DNA from: Pseudorhodoferax sp. Leaf265
GTDB lineage: Bacteria > Pseudomonadota > Gammaproteobacteria > Burkholderiales > Burkholderiaceae_C
DNA length: 43,430 bases
Assembly (NCBI RefSeq): GCF_001422365.1
Contig: NZ_LMMT01000026.1
Coordinates: 257 to 43,686 of the forward strand
Direction: 5' to 3'
The notes under the pieces are model-generated. The model did no database searches, was not told where the DNA came from, and worked only from the letters and a program-made list of their open reading frames with translations. How positions within the stretch are numbered: position 1 is the first letter of the stretch; the number at the start of each line of letters is the position of its first letter. The position numbers and the translations under genes were made by a program. Positions 1 through 12,335 of this stretch are shown piece by piece.

Positions 1-153
1 GGCCTGGGCGTGGAGCTGGACATGGCCGAGGTCGAGAAGGCGCACCGGCTGTACCTGCAGCATGGCCTGGGTTCTCGCGACGACGGCGTGGCCATGCAGT
101 ACCTCATCCCGAACTGGAAGTTCGACAACAAGCGGCCCTGCATGGTCCGCTGA
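1..153 (+). CDS. gudD: Glucarate dehydratase, C-terminal end (partial)
   Basis: Only the last 50 codons are inside the window. The protein tail reads [15 protein letters not shown], then [17 protein letters not shown] and [13 protein letters not shown] before TGA. It closely follows the C-terminus I know for D-glucarate dehydratase (enolase superfamily), which ends in a WTFDNKRPC-type sequence. The enzyme dehydrates D-glucarate to 5-dehydro-4-deoxy-D-glucarate in the cytoplasm. The catalytic residues lie upstream of the window and cannot be checked. The gene sits 15 bp before a semialdehyde dehydrogenase that fits the last step of the same pathway, so the two are probably co-transcribed. Confidence is high for family because the tail is distinctive. 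Confidence 0.85.
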   Translation, partial: GLGVELDMAEVEKAHRLYLQHGLGSRDDGVAMQYLIPNWKFDNKRPCMVR

Positions 154-168
154 ACCTGGAGTCAATCG

Positions 169-1605
169 ATGCAAAACCATGACAACCTGATCAACGGCGA
201 ATGGGTCGCGGGCAAGAGCTACAGCCCCAACCTGAACCCCAGCAACCTGGCCGACGTGCTGGGCCAGTACACCCAGGGCGATGCGGCCCAGGTGGATGCG
301 GCCGTGGCCGCCGCCACCGCCGCCTTCCCGGCCTGGGCCACGGGTTCGGTGCAGGCACGCAGCGACGCGCTGGACAAGATCGGCACCGAGATCCTGGCAC
401 GCAAGGAAGAGCTGGGCACGCTGCTGGCGCGCGAGGAAGGCAAGACCCGAGCCGAGGGCATTGGCGAGGCCACGCGCGCGGGCCAGATCTTCAAGTTCTT
501 CGCCGGCGAATGCCTGCGCCTGGCTGGCGAGACGTTGCCTTCGGTGCGTCCTGGCATCGGCGTGGAGATCACGCGCGAGCCGGTCGGCGTCGTCGGCCTC
601 ATCACGCCCTGGAACTTCCCCATCGCCATCCCGGCATGGAAGATCGCCCCGGCCCTGGCCTTCGGCAACTGCGTGGTGCTCAAGCCCGCCGACCTCGTGC
701 CGGGCAGCGCCTGGGCGCTGGCCGAGATCATCAGCCGCTCCGGCATCCCGGCGGGTGTGTTCAACCTGGTGATGGGCCGCGGCAGCGTGATCGGCAATGC
801 GCTGGTCGGCCATGCCGGCATCCATGCCATCAGCTTCACGGGTTCGACCGGCGTCGGTCGCAACATCGCGCTGGAATGCGTGAAGTCGGGCAAGAAGGTG
901 CAGCTGGAGATGGGCGGCAAGAACCCGCAGGTCGTGCTGGACGATGCCAACCTGGACCAGGCCGTCGAGCTGTCGGTGCAGAGCGCGTTCTACTCCACCG
1001 GCCAGCGCTGCACGGCGTCCAGCCGCCTGATCGTCACGCAAGGCATCTACCCCAAGTTCATCGAGGCGATGCAAGCCCGCATGGCCAAGATCAAGGTCGG
1101 CGATGCGCTGGCGCAGGGTACCGACATCGGCCCGGTCTCCAGCCAGAGCCAGCTCGACCAGGATCTGGAGTACATCCAGATCGGCAAGGGCGAAGGCGCG
1201 ACGCTGGCCGCAGGCGGCGAACGCCTGAAGCTGGACACGGACGGCTTCTACATGTCGCCCGCGCTGTTCAGCGAGAGCGCCAAGACCATGCGCATCAACA
1301 AGGAAGAGATCTTCGGCCCGGTGGCCAGCGTGATCCGCGTGAAGGACTACGAGGAGGCCCTGGCCACAGCCAACGACACCGAGTTCGGTCTGTCCGCCGG
1401 CATCGCCACCACCAGCCTGAAGTACGCGACGCACTTCAAGCGCCACAGCCAGGCCGGCATGGTCATGGTGAACCTGCCGACGGCGGGTGTGGACTACCAC
1501 GTGCCCTTTGGTGGCCGCAAGGGTTCGAGCTACGGCCCGCGCGAGCAGGGCAAGTACGCGCAGGAGTTCTTCACCACGGTGAAGACGGCCTACACGCTGG
1601 CCTGA
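169..1605 (+). CDS. Aldehyde dehydrogenase, probable 2-oxoglutarate semialdehyde dehydrogenase
   Basis: A 478-residue NAD(P)-dependent aldehyde dehydrogenase of normal length. Visible motifs are PWNF (147-150), the cofactor-binding FTGST (223-227), the general-base Glu247 in LEMGGKNP and the catalytic Cys281 in GQRCTA. The ATG is preceded by GGAG at good spacing. It lies directly after gudD. In the known glucarate route, 5-dehydro-4-deoxyglucarate is decarboxylated and dehydrated to 2-oxoglutarate semialdehyde, which an aldehyde dehydrogenase oxidises to 2-oxoglutarate. That assignment comes from context; the fold and active site are read from the sequence. A succinate-semialdehyde-type activity is the main alternative. 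The dehydratase for the middle step (KdgD-like) is not in the window. Confidence 0.88.
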   Translation: MQNHDNLINGEWVAGKSYSPNLNPSNLADVLGQYTQGDAAQVDAAVAAATAAFPAWATGSVQARSDALDKIGTEILARKEELGTLLAREEGKTRAEGIGEATRAGQIFKFFAGECLRLAGETLPSVRPGIGVEITREPVGVVGLITPWNFPIAIPAWKIAPALAFGNCVVLKPADLVPGSAWALAEIISRSGIPAGVFNLVMGRGSVIGNALVGHAGIHAISFTGSTGVGRNIALECVKSGKKVQLEMGGKNPQVVLDDANLDQAVELSVQSAFYSTGQRCTASSRLIVTQGIYPKFIEAMQARMAKIKVGDALAQGTDIGPVSSQSQLDQDLEYIQIGKGEGATLAAGGERLKLDTDGFYMSPALFSESAKTMRINKEEIFGPVASVIRVKDYEEALATANDTEFGLSAGIATTSLKYATHFKRHSQAGMVMVNLPTAGVDYHVPFGGRKGSSYGPREQGKYAQEFFTTVKTAYTLA

Positions 1606-1623
1606 TCCCCCGCCTGCGCATGC

Positions 1624-1653
1624 ACGGCGCGGCTGCTTCGGCAGCCGCGCCGT
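1624..1653 (+). terminator. Intrinsic terminator hairpin after the glucarate genes
   Basis: A perfect 13-bp stem (ACGGCGCGGCTGC pairing with GCAGCCGCGCCGT) closes a TTCG tetraloop and is followed by TCTT. It begins 18 bp after the dehydrogenase stop and lies before the convergent gene ending at 1686, so it could stop transcription from the left. The T-tract is short, but the stem is very stable. Confidence 0.75.
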
Positions 1654-1685
1654 TCTTGCATGCGCGTCTGCTTGCCGCGCAGTGC

Positions 1686-2753
1686 TCAGCCGTTCGGCAG
1701 CGCAACGCCGTACTTCGCCGCCCAGGGCACGAGCGCGGGCAGGATGCTTTCGTGCAGCACCACGCCTTGTTCCACCTGGCTCTGTGCCAGCCGGTAGGCG
1801 CGTTCGCCGGGCAGGCGCACCGGCCGCTGCGCATCGGCTGGCCTGGACGCCCGGCATTGGCGCGCGACCTCGTCCATCTGCTGCGTGAACGCGGCCTGCC
1901 CGGCGAATGCCGCGGGGTCGATGACCTGCAGGAAGACGGTGGCGCCCCAGCCCTCGCGCGGATCGGCCCGGCCATGGCCGGCCAGGCCGCCAGTCAGGGC
2001 CTCGACCAGCAGCGACAGCCCGTAGCCCTTGTGGCCCGAGTCCAGGCCCCCCAGCGGCAGGATGGTGCCCTTGGGCTCGGTGAACAGCACGCCGGGGTCG
2101 TCGGACGCTTGGCCGTGCCCGTCCAGCAGCCAGGGGGCTGGCAGCTTGCCGCCTTCCTGATGCAAGCGGTTCGTGAGGCCGTTCGTGGTGGTGGAGGTGG
2201 AGATGTCCACCGAGACGGGCGTGCCGCCGGTCGGAAAGCCCGCCGAGATCGGGTTCGGCGTGAACACCGGGTCCAGGCCGCCGAACGGCGCCACGCTGGC
2301 CGAGTTCGGATCGGAACAGGTCAGCACCAGCACCAGGCCCTGTTCTGCGGCGCGGCGGTGGTAGCTCGCCAGGCTGGCGATGTGGTGGCTGCGCCGGATG
2401 ACGACCGTGCCAGTGCCCTGCACCCTGGCTGTCCTTGCGGCGTGTTCCAGTGCCTGCAGCACGAGCCAGGGCCCCGGCAGCCGAAGCCCGTCCCACAGTT
2501 GGGCGGCAGGGTGCGACGACAGGACCTCGGGCTCGCCTTCCAGACGCATGCTGCCCTTCTCGATCTCGGCCAGGTACGGCGCGAGCAGTTGCAGGCCATG
2601 CGTGGTGTGGCCCATGAGATCGCCATCCACCAGCACGGCGGCGACGGCATCCGCCTTGTCGTGCGGCATTCCGGCGCGGACCAGCAGGCCGTGCGCGAAG
2701 GTGGTGAGTTGCCGGGCGTCGAGGCGCTGGCGTGAAGAGGTGGTGGTTTCCAT
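1686..2753 (-). CDS. Malate/L-lactate dehydrogenase (Ldh2) family oxidoreductase
   Basis: About 355 residues from the ATG at 2753 (METTTSSRQRLDARQL). The frame is open to 2813, but the upstream extension looks non-coding and overlaps insertion-sequence debris. Family marks are GHTTHGLQLL near residues 48-57 with the conserved His-Gly, the nucleotide-binding TPNPISAGFPT and the late GHKGYGLSLLVEALTG. This family uses NAD(P)H to interconvert 2-hydroxy and 2-oxo acids; known members act on malate, L-lactate, ureidoglycolate, diketogulonate or cyclic imino acids, so the substrate cannot be read from sequence. It faces the glucarate genes, and a role with sugar acids is possible but unproven. The only ribosome-site candidate upstream is a weak AGG. 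Confidence 0.85.
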   Translation of the reverse strand: METTTSSRQRLDARQLTTFAHGLLVRAGMPHDKADAVAAVLVDGDLMGHTTHGLQLLAPYLAEIEKGSMRLEGEPEVLSSHPAAQLWDGLRLPGPWLVLQALEHAARTARVQGTGTVVIRRSHHIASLASYHRRAAEQGLVLVLTCSDPNSASVAPFGGLDPVFTPNPISAGFPTGGTPVSVDISTSTTTNGLTNRLHQEGGKLPAPWLLDGHGQASDDPGVLFTEPKGTILPLGGLDSGHKGYGLSLLVEALTGGLAGHGRADPREGWGATVFLQVIDPAAFAGQAAFTQQMDEVARQCRASRPADAQRPVRLPGERAYRLAQSQVEQGVVLHESILPALVPWAAKYGVALPNG

Positions 2754-2790
2754 GCCGGTACCTGAAGCGGGTTCATTGGGGGGGCTGCCG

Positions 2791-2985
2791 ATGCCAAAGT
2801 GTACGGAGAACAACCTGGACTTCGGGCGTGTTGACCGGCGCGTTGTCGAAGCGGACTTCGATGGCGGCGACCTGGGCAGCGAGGCCGGCGTGCTGTTGCT
2901 GAGGCGCGCGGATCACCACCTGGGCCTGCGCGCTTGGGCCGCTCGCGCGCTGGGTGACGAGCGCCAGCGCGGCAAGGTGGATCGT
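2791..2985 (+). pseudogene. 5' remnant of an IS1380-family transposase
   Basis: Reading from ATG 2791 gives MPKCTENNLDFGRV, then RRVVEADFDGGDLGSEAGV and LLLRRADHHLGLRAWAARAL. From memory this matches the N-terminus of IS1380-type transposases, where an 'A-F-GG-LSSDAG-LLLR-D-R-GL' pattern is typical. Similarity stops near GDERQRGKVDRS (about 2985). The rest of the roughly 430-residue transposase, including the DDE catalytic core, is absent, so this is a dead 5' fragment. The 364 bp between the genes at 2753 and 3118 hold nothing else I can identify; the last 130 bp after the break resemble no gene. Confidence 0.7.
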
Positions 2986-3117
2986 TCACCTGGATTGTTC
3001 ATTCACGCTGGCAAGCGCGCCAACACCGACGGCACAGAAAGTGCCGGTGACGATTCAGAACAACCGCCTGCTTTCCCGTTGCCTGGTTCAACGCGACGCC
3101 GGCGGGCGTCACCAGGG

Positions 3118-5073
3118 TCAGTTGCCGGGCGCGCGCGGCAGCAATGGCGGGCCGGACTCCTGGGGCAGCAGGTGGATGTCCGCCGGCAGGGCCTGCTGCT
3201 GGGCGCGGATGTAGTCGTAGCGGTCCAGCGACAGCGCGCTGCTGGCGCCCGCATCGGCCATCACGATCGGCCGCAGGAAGACGATCAGGTTGGTCTTCTT
3301 GCGCGAGCGGCTGATGCTGCGGAACAGGGTGCCGAGCACAGGGATGTCGGCCACCGCGGGCACCTGTGCGGCGCTGTCGGCGTAGCTGTCCTCGATCAGC
3401 CCGCCCAGCACGATGATCTTGCCGTTGTTGACCACCACGTTGGATTCGATGGAGCGCTTGTTGGTGGTCGGCCCGAGCGTGCTGCTGGTGGACACCACCG
3501 ACGAGGACTCCTGGTAGATCGCCATGCGGATGTTGCCGTTCTGCCCGATCTGCGGCCGGATGCGCAGCGTGATGCCCACGTCCTTGCGCTCCACGGTCTG
3601 GAACGGGTTGCTGCTGCTGGTGCTGGTGTACGAGCCCGTGACGAAGGGCACGTTCTGGCCCACCACGATCTTGGCCTCCTCGTTGTCCAGCGTGACCAGG
3701 TTGGCGGTGGACAGGATGTTGGTGCCCGCCATCGACTCCAGCGCGACCGCCACCGTCCCCAGCGTCAGCGAGGTGCTGCTGCTGATGTCGAAAAGCTTGC
3801 TCCACTGCACGCCCAGGTCCACGCTCCTGCTGGCGTCCACCTCCACCACCAGCGACTCCACGTAGAGCTGGGCGCGGCGCGCGTCCAGCTGTTCGATGAC
3901 CAGGCGCATCTCCTGGAAGCGGGGCTCGGGCGCGCTGATGATCAGCGCGTTGCTGGCCGGGTCGGCCTGGACCTCGCCGCCGGTGGACGGCTGGGCGGTG
4001 GCGGTCACCGCGGCCGTGGACTGCGATGTGCCGGTGCTGCCCTCGGTGCTGCTGGCCGGGATGCCGGCGCTGACCTTGGATGCAGCCGCCGGCGCGGTCG
4101 ATGCGCTGGCGCGGTTGCCGCCCGCGGTGTCCGCCGGGAAGGCCGCCCGCAGCACCTGGGCCAGGCGGGTGGCGTCGGTGTTCTTCAGGTAGACCACGTG
4201 GACGTTGGCGTTCTTGCGCGGGTGGTCGAGCCGGGCCACCAGCGCGCGGATGAAGGCCAGCTGCACCGGGTTGGGCGCGCGCACCAACAGGCTGTTGCTC
4301 TGGGGATCGGCCAGGATGGACGCGCCGGTGCCGGCGCCTGCGGATCCGCCCGCACCGGCAGGCGTGGCCGTTGCGGCGCCGGTGGTGGAGGCGTTCGCAC
4401 TGGCCGCGGTGCCGGCGGTCTCGGTCAGGCGTTGCACGGTGGCCGCCAGATCGGCCGCCACCGCATGCTGCAGGGGCATGACTTCCACATCGGTGGCGCT
4501 GGGCGTGTCCAGCGCAGCGATGAGGGTGCGCAGCCGTGCCAGGTTGCTGGCGTAGTCGGTGACCACCAGCGTGTTGTTGCCGGCGTTGACGCTCAGCACA
4601 TTGTTCGGGCTGATGAGTGGCCGCAGGGTCGGGACCAGGTTGTTCGCGTTCTCATGGCTGAGCCGGAAGATCTCGGTCACGATCTGGTCGCCGCGCAGCG
4701 GGCCCGCCCCCGCCTGGACCGAGGTGGCCTGCAGCTTGCCCTCGGCTTCGGGGACGATCTTGTACAGGCCTGCCGCCTCCACCACGGTGTAGCCCCGCAT
4801 GCGCACGGCGGCCTGGAACTGCTCCCAGGCCCGGGCCGGCGTGACCGATGTTTCCGAATGCAGCGACAGCGTGCCCTGGACGCGCGCATCCACCACGATG
4901 TTGCGTCCGGTGATCACGCTTAGCGTGCGTGCCACGCCGGCGATGTCGGCGTCGGTGAAGTCCAGGGTGACGGTGTTCGGCAGCGGTTGGCCGCTGGCCA
5001 GGGCGGGTGGCAGGCCCAGGCCGCACAGCAACAGCAAGGCCCCGAGGCGAGAGAGGCTGGGAACAGATCTCAT
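3118..5073 (-). CDS. gspD: Type II secretion system secretin (GspD-like), orphan
   Basis: About 651 residues from the ATG at 5073; the open frame reaches 5121 but the extra 16 residues precede a clean signal peptide (MRSVPSLSRL, hydrophobic LLLL stretch, cut near ALASG). It would form the outer-membrane channel for folded exoproteins. Order: N0 domain (~31-110), three N-type repeats (~130-190, ~195-285, ~290-397) with Ala/Ser/Gly-rich linkers at ~217-252 and ~318-366, then the secretin domain (~400-605) with VERKDVGITLRIRPQI and VPAVADIPVLGTLFR. The stretch between LGVQW (420-424) and LESMAGTNILST (445-456) is only about 20 residues, clearly shorter than in typical GspD. No other gsp gene is nearby. 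No ribosome site is obvious. Confidence 0.88.
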   Translation of the reverse strand: MRSVPSLSRLGALLLLCGLGLPPALASGQPLPNTVTLDFTDADIAGVARTLSVITGRNIVVDARVQGTLSLHSETSVTPARAWEQFQAAVRMRGYTVVEAAGLYKIVPEAEGKLQATSVQAGAGPLRGDQIVTEIFRLSHENANNLVPTLRPLISPNNVLSVNAGNNTLVVTDYASNLARLRTLIAALDTPSATDVEVMPLQHAVAADLAATVQRLTETAGTAASANASTTGAATATPAGAGGSAGAGTGASILADPQSNSLLVRAPNPVQLAFIRALVARLDHPRKNANVHVVYLKNTDATRLAQVLRAAFPADTAGGNRASASTAPAAASKVSAGIPASSTEGSTGTSQSTAAVTATAQPSTGGEVQADPASNALIISAPEPRFQEMRLVIEQLDARRAQLYVESLVVEVDASRSVDLGVQWSKLFDISSSTSLTLGTVAVALESMAGTNILSTANLVTLDNEEAKIVVGQNVPFVTGSYTSTSSSNPFQTVERKDVGITLRIRPQIGQNGNIRMAIYQESSSVVSTSSTLGPTTNKRSIESNVVVNNGKIIVLGGLIEDSYADSAAQVPAVADIPVLGTLFRSISRSRKKTNLIVFLRPIVMADAGASSALSLDRYDYIRAQQQALPADIHLLPQESGPPLLPRAPGN

Positions 5074-5246
5074 GGGGTGAGGCAGGCGCGCAAAAAGCCG
5101 TCGGAACGGCGAGCGCCGCATTCTGGGCAGCCGGTGTGCTGCCCCTGTGTGGCGCGTGTATAGCTTTGCGAAGAAGCGTGCTGCGGTGTGCGTTCGGTGC
5201 GCTAGCCGTCACGGGCCCGCGCGGGGCCGGACCATCGGATGCCGGC

Positions 5247-6758
5247 TCAGCGCCGCCAGCGGCGCAGCACCCACTCCAGCAGCTCGAACACTGCCTCGCT
5301 CAGCAGTGCCAGCCCCGCGGCGGGCAATGCGCCGGCCAGCAGCAATTGCTTGTCGTTGAGCGCCAGGCCCGTCACGATGCGCTCGCCGAAACCGCCTGCG
5401 CCGATGAAGGCCGCGATGGTGGCGGTGCCGATGGCGATCGTGGTGGCCGTGCGCACGCCCGCGACCAGGGTGGGCAGGGCCAACGGCAACTGCACCAGGC
5501 GCAGGTTCTGCCCCGGCGTCATGCCCAGGGCGGTGCCGGCCTGCTTGAGTCCGTCGGACACGTCCGCCAGCCCCGTCACGGCGTTGCGCATGATGGGCAG
5601 CAGCGAATACAGGGTCAGCGCGATCAGCGCGGGCAGCGTGCCGATGGTGCCGATCGCCGAGATCAGCACGGCCAGCAGCGCCAGCGAGGGCACGGTCTGC
5701 AGCAGGCCGGCCGCGCCCAGCACCAGCGCGCGCAGCCGCAGGTGCGGGAACACCCAGATGGCGACCGGCACGCCGATCAAGGTGGCCAGGCCCACCGACA
5801 CGGCCACAAGCAGCAGGTGCTGGCGCGCGAGGCGGGCTAGGTCGGGGCCGAACAGGCGGGCCATGAAGCCGCTGGCGTGGTCCGATGCCGCCGCGCCGCC
5901 GGCAAGGAAATCGCGTGCGATGCGGTCGAAGCCCTGGCCCTGCAACTCGGCGCGCGCGTTCATGGCGATCATGGCGCGCTCGTCGATGCGGCCTTCCAGG
6001 GTCTGCAGCGCAGCCCAGGCCTGGGGCAGGCGCTGCGGCACGTCGAGCCGGTACAGCACCACTGCGTCGTAGCGCGGGAAGTAGGCGCGGTCGTCTTCCA
6101 GCACCAGAAGGCCCAGGTGGTCGATCTTGGCGTCGGTGGTGTAGATGTCGATCACGTCGACCTGGCCAGCCGTCACGGCGTCGTAGGCCAGCCCATGGTC
6201 CAGTCCCGTGGGCTGCTGCGGCAACGTGTATCGCTTCGCCACGCCGCGCCAGCCGTCGGCACGGCCGATGAACTCGTTGGACAGCCCGAACTTCAGGGCC
6301 GGGTGGCTTGCCAGGTCGCTGAGCCGGCGGATGCCCAGGCGCTCGGCCTCGCTGGCGCGCATGGCGAGCGCGTAGCCGTCGTTGAAGCCGAGCGGGATGG
6401 CCACGCCCAGGCCCAGCGGCGCCAGCGCGGCCTGCATGGCCTCGCGCGCGAGCGGCGTGGGGCTGCGCAGGATTTCCGCCGAGATGGTGCCGGTGTACTC
6501 GGCGTACAGGTCGATCGCGCCCGAGCGCAGTGCCTCGTAGACGATGGCGGTGTTGCCCAGTCCTTGGCGCACGGTGGGCGCGCTGCGCAGCTGCGGCGCG
6601 GCCGTCTGGGCCAGGATCTCGGCCAGGATATAGGACTCGGTGAAGCGCTTGGAGCCGACGCGCAATGCGCCTTCGTCGGCGGCGGACGCTGCGCTGGATG
6701 CGAAGAGCAACACCAGCACGACCCAGACAGCAGAGAACACGTGGCGCGCAGCAGGCAT
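5247..6758 (-). CDS. Osmoprotectant-type ABC transporter, fused substrate-binding protein and permease
   Basis: 503 residues from the ATG at 6758. A signal peptide (1-27, ending SSAASA) leads into an OpuAC/OsmF-like binding domain (~30-285) with RVGSKRFTESYILAEIL, YAEYTG and DVIDIYTTDAKI, which fits quaternary-amine ligands such as glycine betaine or choline. A membrane permease domain (~310-495) follows, with the ATPase-contact loop AGTALGMTPGQNLRLVQLP. The order binding-domain then permease on one chain is unusual for OpuC-type systems, where the two are normally separate, though fusions are known. The required ATPase is not adjacent: downstream is gspD and upstream is a divergent kinase. 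The frame stays open upstream to 8747, but that part is antisense to other genes and is not coding. Confidence 0.85.
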   Translation of the reverse strand: MPAARHVFSAVWVVLVLLFASSAASAADEGALRVGSKRFTESYILAEILAQTAAPQLRSAPTVRQGLGNTAIVYEALRSGAIDLYAEYTGTISAEILRSPTPLAREAMQAALAPLGLGVAIPLGFNDGYALAMRASEAERLGIRRLSDLASHPALKFGLSNEFIGRADGWRGVAKRYTLPQQPTGLDHGLAYDAVTAGQVDVIDIYTTDAKIDHLGLLVLEDDRAYFPRYDAVVLYRLDVPQRLPQAWAALQTLEGRIDERAMIAMNARAELQGQGFDRIARDFLAGGAAASDHASGFMARLFGPDLARLARQHLLLVAVSVGLATLIGVPVAIWVFPHLRLRALVLGAAGLLQTVPSLALLAVLISAIGTIGTLPALIALTLYSLLPIMRNAVTGLADVSDGLKQAGTALGMTPGQNLRLVQLPLALPTLVAGVRTATTIAIGTATIAAFIGAGGFGERIVTGLALNDKQLLLAGALPAAGLALLSEAVFELLEWVLRRWRR

Positions 6759-6926
6759 CGGGCCAGTGTAGTGGTGGGCCGCGTGCGCGTCATGGGCAGG
6801 CGTCCTACGTGCGAATGCGTGCCCGGCCCATGTGCGGCGCGCGCGCCTTCCCGCGGCCGTGGTTGCTGGCGCACTGCAAGATCGTGGCGCGCCGCATCCA
6901 CAAGGTACAGACAAGGAAACGCATCC

Positions 6927-8051
6927 ATGAGCAAGAAGGAGACCCGCAAGCCCAAGCCGGCCGGAAAGCCCAAGAAGCGCCACATGCCCAGCGTGGTGGG
7001 TGCACACCATGGCACGGCGAGTCTGGAGACGCTCGACATCGCGGGCTACAACCTGGAGGTGTCGGACGAGGACGGCTTCGTGGGCGACCGTGCGAGCCAG
7101 ACGGCCTTCCGCAAGCTGCTCGATGTCTGGCGCAAGCGCTGCCGCGACAAGGGCCGCGACGATCCGCTCGGCAAGCTGCCTTCGGCCCAGCTCAGCAAGA
7201 AGACGCTCGACCGCGCCCTGCATGGCCCGGCCGCCTCGGAGGCCGGCGACATCGTGCGCGGCGCGATCGAGGAGTTCGCGGTCGAGCTGACGGACGTGAT
7301 CGAGCGCTTCATGCGCCAGAAGGCCTGGAGCGGGGTGCAGCGCATCGTGATCGGCGGCGGTTTTCCCGAGAGCGAGGTCGGTGAGCTCGCGATCCTGCAG
7401 GCGGCAGCGCTGTGCCAGGTGGCCGAGATCCCGGTGGAGCTGGCGCGCCTGCGCCACGAGCCCGACGACGGTGGCCTGATCGGCTGGGTGCACCTGGCGC
7501 CGCCGCATTTCGCCCTGCACGCGGATGCGTTGCTGGCGCTGGACATCGGCGGCACGAATGTGCGCTGCGGCATCGTGAAGTTCCGGCGCGACAAGGCGGC
7601 GGACCTCTCGCGCGCCAAGGTCGTGCGCCGTGCCAAGTGGCGCCATGCGGACGACGAGCCCAGCCGCACGGCGCTCGTCGACGGGCTGGTGGCCATGCTC
7701 ACGGACATGATCGCCTGGGCCGAGCGCCGGCGCATCCGGCTCGCGCCCTTCGTCGGCATCGCCTGCCCCGGGCTGATCCGCGAGGACGGCAGCATCGCGC
7801 GCGGCGCGCAGAACCTGCCTGGCAACTGGGCGGCCGACACCTTCCACCTGCCCACGGCGTTGCGCGAGAAGCTGCCCGTGGTCGGCAAGGAAGCGACCCA
7901 GGTGCTCATGCACAACGACGCCGTGGTGCAGGGCCTGTCGGAACTGCCGTTCATGCGCGATGTGAAGCGCTGGGCCGTGCTGACCATCGGCACGGGCTTG
8001 GGCAACGCCAGCTATGTGAACAAGGGGCCGCGGGCCCAGCCGGCCGACTGA
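6927..8051 (+). CDS. ROK-family sugar kinase-like protein with permuted motif order
   Basis: 374 residues from ATG 6927. The C-terminal half carries ROK/actin-fold kinase motifs: the phosphate-1 loop ALDIGGTNVRCG (204-215), GIACPGL (277-283), the catalytic-type HNDA (329-332) and the phosphate-2 loop TIGTGLGN (353-360). The chain then ends 14 residues later. The part that normally follows, a helix region and the adenosine-site IVIGGG, is instead found earlier, as AIEEFAVELTDVIERFM and RIVIGGGFPESEVGE (139-153). The first 20 residues are Lys/Arg-rich. The family normally phosphorylates glucose or N-acetyl-amino sugars; the substrate here is unknown. I see no CxCGxxGCxE zinc motif. It is divergent from the osmoprotectant gene and ends 8 bp from the convergent kinase gene. 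Confidence 0.75.
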   Translation: MSKKETRKPKPAGKPKKRHMPSVVGAHHGTASLETLDIAGYNLEVSDEDGFVGDRASQTAFRKLLDVWRKRCRDKGRDDPLGKLPSAQLSKKTLDRALHGPAASEAGDIVRGAIEEFAVELTDVIERFMRQKAWSGVQRIVIGGGFPESEVGELAILQAAALCQVAEIPVELARLRHEPDDGGLIGWVHLAPPHFALHADALLALDIGGTNVRCGIVKFRRDKAADLSRAKVVRRAKWRHADDEPSRTALVDGLVAMLTDMIAWAERRRIRLAPFVGIACPGLIREDGSIARGAQNLPGNWAADTFHLPTALREKLPVVGKEATQVLMHNDAVVQGLSELPFMRDVKRWAVLTIGTGLGNASYVNKGPRAQPAD

Positions 8052-8059
8052 GAGCGGCG

Positions 8060-12169
<4,110 letters not shown>

Positions 12170-12248
12170 GCAATGGCTCCGTTGGCGGCGAGGTGGTGCG
12201 CATGGCTCCTGCCGCCGCCGACACATCTTGCCTCAAGGACTTGTGCGC

Positions 12249-12280
12249 ACGGTGACCGCAGGGCCTGCGGGTGGCACCGT
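12249..12280. terminator. Hairpin between the lyase operon and the first hybrid kinase
   Basis: ACGGTG pairs with CACCGT around an inner CCGCA/TGCGG stem, giving an interrupted stem of about 11 bp. It lies just past the 3' end of the leftward lyase operon (12336). A T-tract is lacking on either strand, so it may be only a weak terminator or a processing site. Confidence 0.35.
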
Positions 12281-12335
12281 TTGTAGCAAATCTGCCGCGG
12301 CGCGCGACGGGGCCGGGCGTGTATGCGCTGGCTGC

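Noticed and set aside
201-2735. An 844-codon open frame on the plus strand
   Set aside because: It runs out of frame over the dehydrogenase and antisense to the Ldh2 gene. Its product is Arg/Gly/Pro-rich without motifs, as expected of GC-rich shadow frames.
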